Below are positions 37,981 through 46,150 of a DNA stretch of 64,000 bases, piece by piece (position 1 is the first letter of the stretch; each line of letters starts with the position of its first letter). The DNA comes from Candidatus Ozemobacteraceae bacterium. GTDB taxonomy: Bacteria > Muiribacteriota > Ozemobacteria > Ozemobacterales > Ozemobacteraceae. The position numbers were made by a program, and so were the translations under genes. The notes beneath the pieces were generated by a model that searched no databases, was not told the DNA's origin, and saw only the letters and a list, made by a program, of their open reading frames with translations. Location: the NCBI GenBank assembly GCA_035373905.1, contig DAOSOK010000022.1:24867-88866 (forward strand). The letters run 5' to 3'.

Positions 37981-40900
37981 TTACTTCCGGATGAACTCGG
38001 CGACTTTCTGGCTGAGCTCGACTCCCTGATACGGCTTCGAAATGAATCCCGACAGGCCCTGCTCTTTCATTTCGCGCAAATCTTCCTCTCGCGAAAAGCC
38101 TGATGCGAGCAGGACTTTCACGTCCGGCCTGATTTTTTTCAACTCGAAAAAACAGTCACGGCCGATCATGTCGGGCATGATCATGTCGAGGATCACGAGA
38201 TCGATCCGATCGCTGTTTTCTCGATACAGCCTGACGGCTTCGTGCCCGTTCGGAGCGATCAGAACGTGATATCCGAAACTTTTCAAAATGGCGCTTCCCG
38301 TATTGCGGATCATGGGCTCGTCATCGACGAGAAGGATGGTTCCGGTTCCGCGAACCGGCTCCTGGCGCGTTGAGCGGCGCGGGGCGGCGGATTCGACCAG
38401 CGGCAGGAAAATGGTCACGCAGGTCCCCTTCCCGACCTGGCTGGTGATGCGGAGCGCCCCCTTGTGCTGGCGGATCGTGCCATAGACGACCGGGAGCCCG
38501 AGGCCGGTCCCCTTGCCGGGTTCCTTGGTGGTGAAGAAAGGCTCGAAAACCCGTTTCAGATGTTCTGGCGAAATACCGCAGCCGGTATCGCGCACATCGA
38601 TCTGGAGAAAACGCCCCGGAGCCAGCTCGAATTCCCCTGTTTCATCGAAAGGCCCGGCGATCTGCACGGCCTTTGTCGTGTAGGTCAGGCTCCCGCCTTC
38701 GGGCATGGCATGAACGGCGTTGATGCCGACATTGATCAATGCGCTTCTGATGAGTGATCCGTCCCCGATGACCGTTGCCTTGCAATCCCCGAACGTCCTG
38801 GATATGGAAATTCGCTTGTCGACGGTTTTTTCCAGGAGGGCGATGGTGTCGTCGATGGCGATGTGAACGTCGACGACCGCCGATACGATCTGCCGTTTCG
38901 TCGAGAAGGTCATCAGCTGCCTGACCAGGCCCGCCGCGCGCTGGGACGACTCGAGGATCAGGGAAAGAAAATTGCGGGAGGCCTCGTCGCCGGCGGGAAT
39001 ACGGACTTTCAGCAGTTCGGCGGCGCCGATCATGCCGCTGAGAATGTTGTTGAAATCATGCGCCACACCGCTCGCCAGCTGGCCGATCGCGTCCAGCTTC
39101 TGGCTCTGGGCGAGCTGCTCCTGCAGCGCGAGTTCTTCCGTGACATCGTGGAAAACGAGGATGACCCCCACGATGTCCCCCGAATCGGCCAGGATGGGCG
39201 CGGCGGAGTCTGCGATCCGGTACTCTTTGCCGCTTCTTGAAAGCAGAATGGTGTGAGCCGACAAGGTTGCGGCCTTCCCGGTCTCGATGACCTGCGCGAC
39301 CGGGTTCTGCGCCGGTTTTCGATCGCTCACGGCCACGATGACGAAGACGTCTTCGAGCTTCCTGCCAGCCGCTTCAGCGATATGCCAGCCCGTAAGTCGC
39401 TCGGCGACAGGGTTCATCCGGGTGATGACGCCCTGCATGTCGGTGGCGATGACGGCGTCTCCGATGGAATTCAGCGTGATCCGCAGGTTTTCCTCGCTGG
39501 TGCGCAGCTCCTCCTCGGCTTTTTTGCGCTCGGTCACGTCGAAAAAGCTCACGATCATCCAGTCCTCGATGATCCCGGCGGAGAGAGACATCGTCTTCAC
39601 CGCACCGTTTTTGCAGGTGATGCGATACTCGGCCGTCCGGATCTTCTCGCCGGTCTTTCGGTGTTTTTCGATTTCTTCGTGCCAGAATCTGATTCGTTGC
39701 CGGCGATATTCCGGGTCCGGATACGCCAGGCTCCACCACGTCTCGATGTCGGGGACATCTTCGAGGGTGTACCCCAGCGCCGCCGTCAGCCGGTCGTTCA
39801 CCCCGATGATTTTTCCCGAAGCAAACGAGTAACAGGCGACCGGGGTCGGGACATTCTGAAAAAGAGTCTGGAAATGGGCCGCCGCGAGCCTTGCTTCCTC
39901 TTCCAGACGCTGTTGCCGCTTGAGCATGATCGCGAGAATGACCGTCAGAACCGCCAGGAGGCCGAGGAACCCCAGGGTCGCCAGGATATGCCATTTGTAG
40001 GAGGATAATAAAGAAGTTGGTTTATTCAGGAATCTGGTGCCTTCCGGGAACCTGGCGGCATCGATGGAAAATCGTGCGAGAGCGGAAAAATCGGCGGTCG
40101 GCACCGACACTTCCTGCTGGAGGGGCAGGCGGGCCGTGGACGCGCCGCGCAGGATGGCGACAGCGGTGTCGGCCATCTGCTGACCCTGAAGAAGTCCGCT
40201 GTTCATTTTTCCGGCAATAATACCGTCATATATAAAAAGATCGACATGGCTGAACAGCGGCGCCTTCGATGCGGATGCCAAATCTCTGATGAAAACGGCC
40301 GGATTGACTGGCCCCGCGGGAGACGAGTAGTAGTCGAGAAAAAAGACCGCATCCGATGGAGGGGCGAGGCTGGCCATCGATTGGACGAGCGTTTCCGGGG
40401 CGTCGTCGGGGTTGGTGCCGAGAAAGACAAACTCGACGCGGCTGGCGACGTCGGCCGTGACGCGTTGAAAAGTATCCCGGTTGATCCGGCCCGTCACCGT
40501 ATCGTCCGAAAGAACGAACAGGCGCTTCACGGAGGGCAGAACCTGCAGGATCAGATCGACGTTTCCGCGGATGTCGGTGCTTGCGAGAATGCCGGTCGTG
40601 TTCGAAGCAAGCTCTCCCGGCTCCTCGACGCCGGCGAAAATCATGGGAACGCCGGGAAACACCTCGTTTCGCACTTTCCGCATGAAGTTGTAGGCGTCCT
40701 GGTCGGAAACGAGCAGCAGATCGATCCTGGTGCCGGCGTATTTCGTCTTGAACAACGACTGCAGGATGTCGCCCAGACCCCCTTCGAGTTGGCGGCTGTA
40801 CCGTTTCCCGTCGAGATACTCGACCTGCAGTTCGAGCTGCTCGCCGAAAGCCGGTTTGAGTCTGCCGGCTAGGCCTTCGAGAATCTGGTCGGACCATGTA

Positions 40901-41064
40901 TACCCGGGGTGATACGAGTTTACATACAGAACCCGCTTCTTCTGCCCCGGAGGTTGTTCCTGCGAAAATGTCGCCGGCGCCGTGATCAGGGAGGCGCAAG
41001 CGAAAGCGGCGGTCATCAGCAGAAGAATGACCGATGCACCATGTGAAACCCGTGTGTGAGTCAT
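37981..41064 (-). CDS. Hybrid sensor histidine kinase with ABC-substrate-binding-like sensor, two PAS domains and a receiver
   Basis: 1027 residues. An N-terminal signal/anchor lies at residues 8-34, then a periplasmic region of about 300 residues that resembles the ABC-transporter substrate-binding (BmpA/TrpX-like) fold: KRVLYVNSYHPGYTWSDQIL, LLLVSDQDAY, PMIFAGVEE. A transmembrane helix lies near 355-380. Two PAS domains follow (about 395-510 and 520-640), then HisKA with His669 (VAHDFNN), the ATPase domain (DTGCGIS, GKGTGLGLPVV) and a C-terminal receiver with Asp960 (LDMIMPD). It probably reads a small-molecule ligand in the periplasm and signals through its own receiver. No response regulator gene is adjacent. 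Confidence 0.92.
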   Translation of the reverse strand: MTHTRVSHGASVILLLMTAAFACASLITAPATFSQEQPPGQKKRVLYVNSYHPGYTWSDQILEGLAGRLKPAFGEQLELQVEYLDGKRYSRQLEGGLGDILQSLFKTKYAGTRIDLLLVSDQDAYNFMRKVRNEVFPGVPMIFAGVEEPGELASNTTGILASTDIRGNVDLILQVLPSVKRLFVLSDDTVTGRINRDTFQRVTADVASRVEFVFLGTNPDDAPETLVQSMASLAPPSDAVFFLDYYSSPAGPVNPAVFIRDLASASKAPLFSHVDLFIYDGIIAGKMNSGLLQGQQMADTAVAILRGASTARLPLQQEVSVPTADFSALARFSIDAARFPEGTRFLNKPTSLLSSYKWHILATLGFLGLLAVLTVILAIMLKRQQRLEEEARLAAAHFQTLFQNVPTPVACYSFASGKIIGVNDRLTAALGYTLEDVPDIETWWSLAYPDPEYRRQRIRFWHEEIEKHRKTGEKIRTAEYRITCKNGAVKTMSLSAGIIEDWMIVSFFDVTERKKAEEELRTSEENLRITLNSIGDAVIATDMQGVITRMNPVAERLTGWHIAEAAGRKLEDVFVIVAVSDRKPAQNPVAQVIETGKAATLSAHTILLSRSGKEYRIADSAAPILADSGDIVGVILVFHDVTEELALQEQLAQSQKLDAIGQLASGVAHDFNNILSGMIGAAELLKVRIPAGDEASRNFLSLILESSQRAAGLVRQLMTFSTKRQIVSAVVDVHIAIDDTIALLEKTVDKRISISRTFGDCKATVIGDGSLIRSALINVGINAVHAMPEGGSLTYTTKAVQIAGPFDETGEFELAPGRFLQIDVRDTGCGISPEHLKRVFEPFFTTKEPGKGTGLGLPVVYGTIRQHKGALRITSQVGKGTCVTIFLPLVESAAPRRSTRQEPVRGTGTILLVDDEPMIRNTGSAILKSFGYHVLIAPNGHEAVRLYRENSDRIDLVILDMIMPDMIGRDCFFELKKIRPDVKVLLASGFSREEDLREMKEQGLSGFISKPYQGVELSQKVAEFIRK

Positions 41065-41235
41065 GAAATGGTAGAAGGTTCTCCGTTTTTACGAAGAAAA
41101 CAAATATAGATAAATATATAACAGAAACGAAACAAGGTCTACGCCCGCAGATCCCTGTCGGTAGCCGAGAGCGGAATCCTCTGCCTTTTTTCGAACAACT
41201 CTCATCGTCGGACACCCGAAGATCTTGCATTCGGC

Positions 41236-41268
41236 TGTAGGGGCTGGTTTCAAGCCCTCCCTTCGAAC
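41236..41268. repeat. Dispersed palindromic repeat (family 2), short copy 2
   Basis: TGTAGGGGCTGGTTTCAAGC followed by CCTCCCTTCGAAC: a short form of the same palindrome as at 36084 and 44209. It sits in the 350-base gap (41065-41414) between two minus-strand genes. Apart from this repeat and a terminator that gap shows nothing. Confidence 0.55.
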
Positions 41269-41348
41269 CGCACGTGTCCAAGCCGCAATCTCAGATATTG
41301 TCCTACATTTCCCCGTCTCGGGCAACTATTCCCATCTTCGGATGCGAT

Positions 41349-41387
41349 GAAGAAAACTCCCCGCCTCCTTCGTGAAGAGGCGGGGAG
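41349..41387 (-). terminator. Intrinsic terminator of the thiolase/SDR operon (minus strand)
   Basis: CTCCCCGCCTC (41357-41367) pairs perfectly with GAGGCGGGGAG (41377-41387). The AAGAAAA run before it gives TTTTCTT on the minus strand. It lies about 28 bases after the SDR stop codon. Confidence 0.88.
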
Positions 41388-41414
41388 CCGTGGGAGATCC
41401 CTGCAGGGAAACGC

Positions 41415-42209
41415 TTATTTTGCGATGCCGCCCTTGTAGCAGAGGCCGCCGGTGATCTCGAGGGTCGTGGCGTTGATGGCCTCGTTCTCGATGGCGTGGG
41501 AGATGAGGGAAGCGATCTCGTCGGGCTCGATCAGGCGGCCGAGATGAACGTCGGCGCAGATCTCCTTGAGGGCTTCCTGGTTCATGCCGGCGACCATCGG
41601 GGTGGCGGTGTAGCCCGGGGCCACGCCGACGCAGCGGATGTTGCGGATGCCGCGCTGCAAAAACTCGCCGATCATGATCTTCGGCAGGAGAGCGTCGGCG
41701 ACCTTGGCCGAGGAGTAGTTGAGCTGGCCGATTTGGCCGACCTTGTTCACCGATGAGATCGGCACGAGAATGCCCTTCCAACCGCCGTTGACCATGGCCT
41801 CGGCCCCGTCGCGCAAGGTGAGGAACGTGCCGGTCAGGTTGACGTCGAGCACGGGCTGCCACCGGTCGAGGCCCATCTTCCGGGCCACCTTACCGGTCTC
41901 CTTGTCGAGGGTCAGCAGCATGCTGTCCTTGATGATGCCGGCGCAGGAGACCACGATGTTGAGCTGCCCGAAGGCATCGACCGCCGCCTTGATGAATCTG
42001 GCGGTGTCGGCTTCGCTCGTCACATTGGCCTGCACGCCGATGGCCTCGCCGCCCATGGCCTTGATCTCGGACACGACGCGGTCGATGCCCTTCTGCGACA
42101 TGTCGACGATCGCGACCTTGGCGCCCTTCTTCACCAGATGCTTGGCGACGGCTTCGCCGATGCCGTTCCCGCCGCCCGTTACAAGAGCTACGCTACCTTT
42201 GATTTCCAT
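41415..42209 (-). CDS. Short-chain dehydrogenase/reductase (FabG-like)
   Basis: 264 residues, the usual SDR length. The cofactor motif TGGGNGIG is at residues 11-18, the structural NNAG equivalent is SCAG near 89, and the catalytic Ser (ISSVNK) is followed by the Tyr-X3-Lys pair in NYSSAK near residue 167. The C-terminal GYTATPM is the usual lid region. Asp39 at the end of the second strand (VDMS) suggests NAD(H) preference. Together with the thiolase in the same operon it may reduce a 3-oxoacyl-CoA to the 3-hydroxy form, but the chain length is unknown. Confidence 0.88.
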   Translation of the reverse strand: MEIKGSVALVTGGGNGIGEAVAKHLVKKGAKVAIVDMSQKGIDRVVSEIKAMGGEAIGVQANVTSEADTARFIKAAVDAFGQLNIVVSCAGIIKDSMLLTLDKETGKVARKMGLDRWQPVLDVNLTGTFLTLRDGAEAMVNGGWKGILVPISSVNKVGQIGQLNYSSAKVADALLPKIMIGEFLQRGIRNIRCVGVAPGYTATPMVAGMNQEALKEICADVHLGRLIEPDEIASLISHAIENEAINATTLEITGGLCYKGGIAK

Positions 42210-42263
42210 CGTCTTTTCCTCTATTCGTTGTCGTTCGTCATGCCGGCCTGCCGCAATGCAGGC

Positions 42264-42566
42264 TCAGAGCTGCTTGGGGAAGGACGGGCTGTCCTTTTCC
42301 CAGGAAACGAAGTTCGGATGCGCCACGTCGGGCGGATAATACGTGATGTCCCCGACAGTGATGGGATGAGCCACATCAGGGCCGATCACCTTCACACCCA
42401 CCGGATACATGGTCTTCGCCAGCGCCACGGCTTTCGCCTCGGCTTCGGCGTCGGGAAGCCCCGCATACAAGCCGGTGGCGACCACCGCGCCCGCGCGCCG
42501 GATTTCCCAGGCGGGGCCGGTCTTCTCGATCTCGAACTCCAGGTCGTTGTAGAACAGTTTCTTCAT
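42264..42566 (-). CDS. Small hypothetical protein in the thiolase/SDR operon
   Basis: 100 residues, soluble, starting MKKLFYNDLEFEIEKTG, with an alpha/beta pattern and a C-terminal stretch rich in Pro and aromatic residues (TYYPPDVAHPNFV). No family was recognised. It sits between the thiolase (26 bases upstream) and the SDR (54 bases downstream), so it is probably made with them and may be an accessory factor of the same pathway. Confidence 0.7.
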   Translation of the reverse strand: MKKLFYNDLEFEIEKTGPAWEIRRAGAVVATGLYAGLPDAEAEAKAVALAKTMYPVGVKVIGPDVAHPITVGDITYYPPDVAHPNFVSWEKDSPSFPKQL

Positions 42567-42592
42567 GATCGTCTCCCGTTCGCGCCGCTTCG

Positions 42593-43837
42593 TCAGAACT
42601 TCTTCAGGACGGTGACGCAGTTGGTCACGGCCGAGCCGCCCACGTTGAAGGCGACGCCGATGTCAGCCTTGCGGGCCTTCACGCCGATGGGCTCGCCGAT
42701 GATCTGCTTGTACAGCAGGGCGTGCATGGAGGCCCCGGTGGCGCCGACCGGATGCCCCTTGGACTTGAGACCGCCGGATAGGTTGACGGCGACCTTCGGA
42801 TCGTCACGGGTGAAGCGGCCGGCCAGGTAGTCGTACCCGGCCTTGCCGTCGGCCGAGAAGCCCAGCGCCTCGGTGGACAGGATCTGGTTGATGGTGAAGC
42901 AGTCATGGACTTCGGCGATATCGACGTCGGCGGAGGTGATGCCCGCTTCGGCGTAGGCCTTGGCGGCCGCGTCCTTGCCGGCCATCAGTTCATACATGTT
43001 GGGACGGACGTTCTCGGGCAGGCGCTCGCAGGAATGACCGATGCCGGCGATGCGCACCGCGCGCTTCTTGTCGGGAACGTTGCCTTCGGCGGTGATGACC
43101 AGAGCGGCGGCGCCGTCGGAGACCAGCGAGCAGTCGTGCAGTCGCAGGGGCGCGGCAATCATCATGTTCTTGCACTTGCCCTTCGGGTCGACCTCGTTCT
43201 GCTTCACGATCTCTTCATAGGTGGCGGGGCCGGTGCGGATATGGGCGAGGGGGTTCTCGGCGCCGTTCTTGTACCCGAGAGCCGCCACGGTTCCGAGCAT
43301 CTTCTGCAGCTCCTCGTCGGCGATGCCGTATTTCTTCTGGTAGCCCTTGGCATACTCGGCGAACAGCATGGGGAAGGTCATGCCCCTCGAACCTTCGGAC
43401 GGCCAGTGCGAGCAGCCGGCCAGGACCTGGGTCATCTGGGGGGTTGGGAGCAGGTTCATCTTCTCCACGCCGATGACCAGGATGTTGCGGAACCGTCCGG
43501 ATTCGATTCCATAGACAGCGTTATAGAGCGCGATCGACGAGGAGGCGCAGGCACATTCCGACCGGCTCATCGGCTTGAAACGCATGGCCGGATCGATCTC
43601 CGCGGCGATGGGGGCCACGTGTTCCTGGTTCAGGAACGAGCCGGGCGAGCAGGAGCCGACCCAGATGGCGTCGATGTCCTTCGCCTGCAGGCCGGCGTCC
43701 TTGATGGCGCCGCGGCCGGCTTCGATCAGCAGGTCGTAGTAGGTCCGGGTGTCGGTCATCAGACCGGACATCTTGTCTTTCTTCACGAAGGCGCCGAACT
43801 CGGTGTTGTAGGCGCCGATGATGCAAACCTTGCTCAT
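42593..43837 (-). CDS. Thiolase-superfamily acyl-CoA acyltransferase (SCP2-thiolase-like)
   Basis: 414 residues. The N-terminal acyl-binding Cys lies in SRSECACASSS (about residues 94-104). The family blocks EVHDCFTINQ (His near 313) and GLKSKGHPVGATGASM (His near 360) are present. These residues define the thiolase fold and catalytic dyad. The overall pattern follows the SCP2-thiolase and archaeal-type acetyl-CoA acetyltransferases more than the classic degradative thiolases. It would form or cleave a 3-oxoacyl-CoA, and the SDR at the end of the operon could then use it. An HMG-CoA-linked route is possible, but no HMG-CoA synthase or DUF35 protein is seen. Confidence 0.88.
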   Translation of the reverse strand: MSKVCIIGAYNTEFGAFVKKDKMSGLMTDTRTYYDLLIEAGRGAIKDAGLQAKDIDAIWVGSCSPGSFLNQEHVAPIAAEIDPAMRFKPMSRSECACASSSIALYNAVYGIESGRFRNILVIGVEKMNLLPTPQMTQVLAGCSHWPSEGSRGMTFPMLFAEYAKGYQKKYGIADEELQKMLGTVAALGYKNGAENPLAHIRTGPATYEEIVKQNEVDPKGKCKNMMIAAPLRLHDCSLVSDGAAALVITAEGNVPDKKRAVRIAGIGHSCERLPENVRPNMYELMAGKDAAAKAYAEAGITSADVDIAEVHDCFTINQILSTEALGFSADGKAGYDYLAGRFTRDDPKVAVNLSGGLKSKGHPVGATGASMHALLYKQIIGEPIGVKARKADIGVAFNVGGSAVTNCVTVLKKF

Positions 43838-44356
43838 GTCATTCCCCTTCCGATAGGCTTTGAGTCACCCCGTCCCGTCCGGACTCCGGTCGGCAGAAAA
43901 ATTTTGTTCTGCAAAATTCTCCATACTCGGCTCGGCCGCCTCGAAACCCATGGAAGGCTTGGAGTGTTGGACCAGATACTACCACGGCTCAGGAAAAATT
44001 GCAAAGAAAAATTTTGCAACGCACAACGTCTCGGTTCCAATTTGCTTCGGAAAAGGGATGCGTCGCCGTCAACGCGGTCCCAGCGATTCCATCTGCGCCA
44101 TCAGCGGATCGGTTCTCGAAACGAAACCCCCATGTCGGTCATACACAAATCCCGGAAACAGGTGATTTTCCCCGGGGATGTCCCGGTGCCCTTCACCCCC
44201 CAATGGCCTGTAGGGGCGGGTTTGAAACCCGCTCTTGCGGTGCAAGAGCGGTGATCGGATTCGAATCTGACTGGCGCGGAAACACAGAGGCACAGAAATC
44301 CTCCGGATCTCTGTGCCTCGGCGGTGAAACGTTCTGTATATCTGGAGTGCTGTTCG
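43838..44356. other. Non-coding gap between the thiolase operon and the POT-like transporter gene
   Basis: 519 bases without a convincing gene. It contains the family-2 repeat (44209-44290) and, near the thiolase end, two AAAAATTTTG-type runs (about 43900 and 44008) that may belong to the operon promoter. The open frames across it have no ribosome sites and no family resemblance. Confidence 0.6.
44209..44290. repeat. Dispersed palindromic repeat (family 2), copy 3
   Basis: The core TGTAGGGGCGGGTTTGAAAC, its inverted partner CCGCTCTTGCGG, and the arm GATCGGATTCGAATCTGA, ending near AACACAGAGG. The same order of parts is found at 36084-36161. Confidence 0.65.
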
Positions 44357-45907
44357 TCAGGTGGCGGGGGGTTCAGAATTCGCGTCGGCCTGCTGCTGGC
44401 GCTTCTTCTCGAACACCATGTCGTAGGCCAGCATGCCGAGCATCGAGAAGATACCGACCGCCGCGAAGACGAACCAGATCCGCTCGGGATGGTAAGTCGA
44501 GAAGAGGAACCGCGTCGTCTCCTGGACGCTCTGGTGATTCAGCGCCTTTCCCAGCGTCGGGAGCACCTGGTCGAGAGGCAGCTGGGCGACGGTATCCTTC
44601 GCCATGTTCAGGTTCTCGACGAGATACTGCCGGGCCAGCGTCGTCTTGTCGCCGTAATACTGGTAGATCGGGCCCGCGAGGCTGCTTCCGAGCATCCAGC
44701 CGATGCCCTGCGGGAAGTTCACGTAGCCCATATACAGGCCCTTTTTGCCGGGCGGGGCGAGCATCGACAGATACTCGCTCTTGCGCGGACTCGCGATCAT
44801 CTCTCCGATCGCGAACACGAAGATGCCGAGAGCGCAGATCCAGACGTTCATCGTATACCCTGCGACGACGAGGCCGGCGCTCGCGATGAAGATGCCGAGG
44901 ATCATGCCGGCCACGGGGCGCATTCTTCCGAAGATCCAGCCGATGGGCAGCATGAGGAAGATGATGGCGAAGGCGTCGAGGTTGATGAGCCACTCGGCGG
45001 GAATCTGCTGGCCGCCCTGTCCGAGGGTGATCCAGGACTCTTTGCCGAACAGGTTCCCGAAGAACAGGACGGCGGTCGAGGTGTCGACCCAGTCGGTGAT
45101 GAAGTTGGGGAGCAGGTCGAACAGCTGCATGAACATCAGCCAGAAGCCCGAAAACACGGCCAGGAACATCATCAGCGGCGGATCGAACAGGTTCTTCAGC
45201 GAGCTGAACAGCACCTGCCAGAACTCCTTGAACATCCGGGAAAGCTTTTCCCCCAGACTCCGGTCGTTGTGCTCGACGGCAACGTGGCCGCGGTCGGGTT
45301 CGTCGAAGAAGAACAGGGTGATGAAGTTCAGCGAGTGGATGCAGGCGCTCGTGATGAACACGTATTTCCAGCTCATCAGGCGCAGATACCCGGCGATGAG
45401 CGGGCCGGTGAAGCCGCCGATGTTCACGATCATGTAGAAGAAACTCCAGCCGAGCGTCGCGTTCTCCTTGGTGGTGGAGTTCGCGAGAATGCCCTGAATG
45501 CCCGGTTTGAACACCGCCGTGCCGGTCGCGACCAGCATGCAGGCGATGAAGAACGGCCAGTAGCCGCTCACCAACGCCATACTGACATACCCGACCACCG
45601 AGATCGCGATGGCGAACGCGACGGTCCGCTTGTGGCCGTAATGGTCGGCGTGGCCGCCGATGACGGTGGGAAGCAGGGACTGGAACGCCGCCCACCAGAA
45701 GAAGATGTTCGCTTTCTGCAGGTGCGAGAACTCGAGCCCGCCGACGGTGGCCGCGGCCACCATGTAGACGGCGATGCCGCCGCGCACGCCGTAATAGGCC
45801 CACCGCTCGAGCAGTTCGATGACGTTCGAGCACCAGAACGCCCGGCCGAAGCTCATCAGGGTCTGGAAAAAACCGGGGGAAGCAACATCGGAATTCGGGT
45901 TTGTCAT
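44357..45907 (-). CDS. Major facilitator transporter, POT/PTR-like
   Basis: 516 residues from the ATG at 45907 (AGGAAAGG upstream); a frame back to 46015 has no ribosome site. About 12 membrane segments. Near the N-terminus, ELLERWAYYGVRGGI matches the ExxERFxYYG proton-coupling motif of the proton-dependent oligopeptide transporters. The loop-2 MFS motif is GGHADHYGHKR. The two halves are joined by a charged loop, and residues 240-300 form an extra long hydrophobic section. It probably takes up di- or tripeptides or a related solute with protons. It is a single gene divergent from the cyclase operon. Confidence 0.85.
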   Translation of the reverse strand: MTNPNSDVASPGFFQTLMSFGRAFWCSNVIELLERWAYYGVRGGIAVYMVAAATVGGLEFSHLQKANIFFWWAAFQSLLPTVIGGHADHYGHKRTVAFAIAISVVGYVSMALVSGYWPFFIACMLVATGTAVFKPGIQGILANSTTKENATLGWSFFYMIVNIGGFTGPLIAGYLRLMSWKYVFITSACIHSLNFITLFFFDEPDRGHVAVEHNDRSLGEKLSRMFKEFWQVLFSSLKNLFDPPLMMFLAVFSGFWLMFMQLFDLLPNFITDWVDTSTAVLFFGNLFGKESWITLGQGGQQIPAEWLINLDAFAIIFLMLPIGWIFGRMRPVAGMILGIFIASAGLVVAGYTMNVWICALGIFVFAIGEMIASPRKSEYLSMLAPPGKKGLYMGYVNFPQGIGWMLGSSLAGPIYQYYGDKTTLARQYLVENLNMAKDTVAQLPLDQVLPTLGKALNHQSVQETTRFLFSTYHPERIWFVFAAVGIFSMLGMLAYDMVFEKKRQQQADANSEPPAT

Positions 45908-46150
45908 AGCCTTTCCTATATAATGATGAGGTGAAAATTTTTTGCGTCGCGTGCCGTGCCGCTTTTGTGCGCGAGGCGCTCCGGAATATACCGTATCCCG
46001 AGTCGCCGAGTCCATGCCGGAAGTGACGCAGCGTTTTCGGCGATCAGCCAGCCGCGACTCATCCCGAAAGGAAACTCGGCGGTCAGCATTCCGCCGAAGA
46101 AAACGGTATCATGGCAGGGGATTTCCGAAAATGCGGATGAAGGGATACGG

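Noticed and set aside
43834..44040. 68-codon minus-strand frame upstream of the thiolase gene
   Set aside because: It overlaps the thiolase start by four bases, has no ribosome site, and its composition is that of non-coding DNA.
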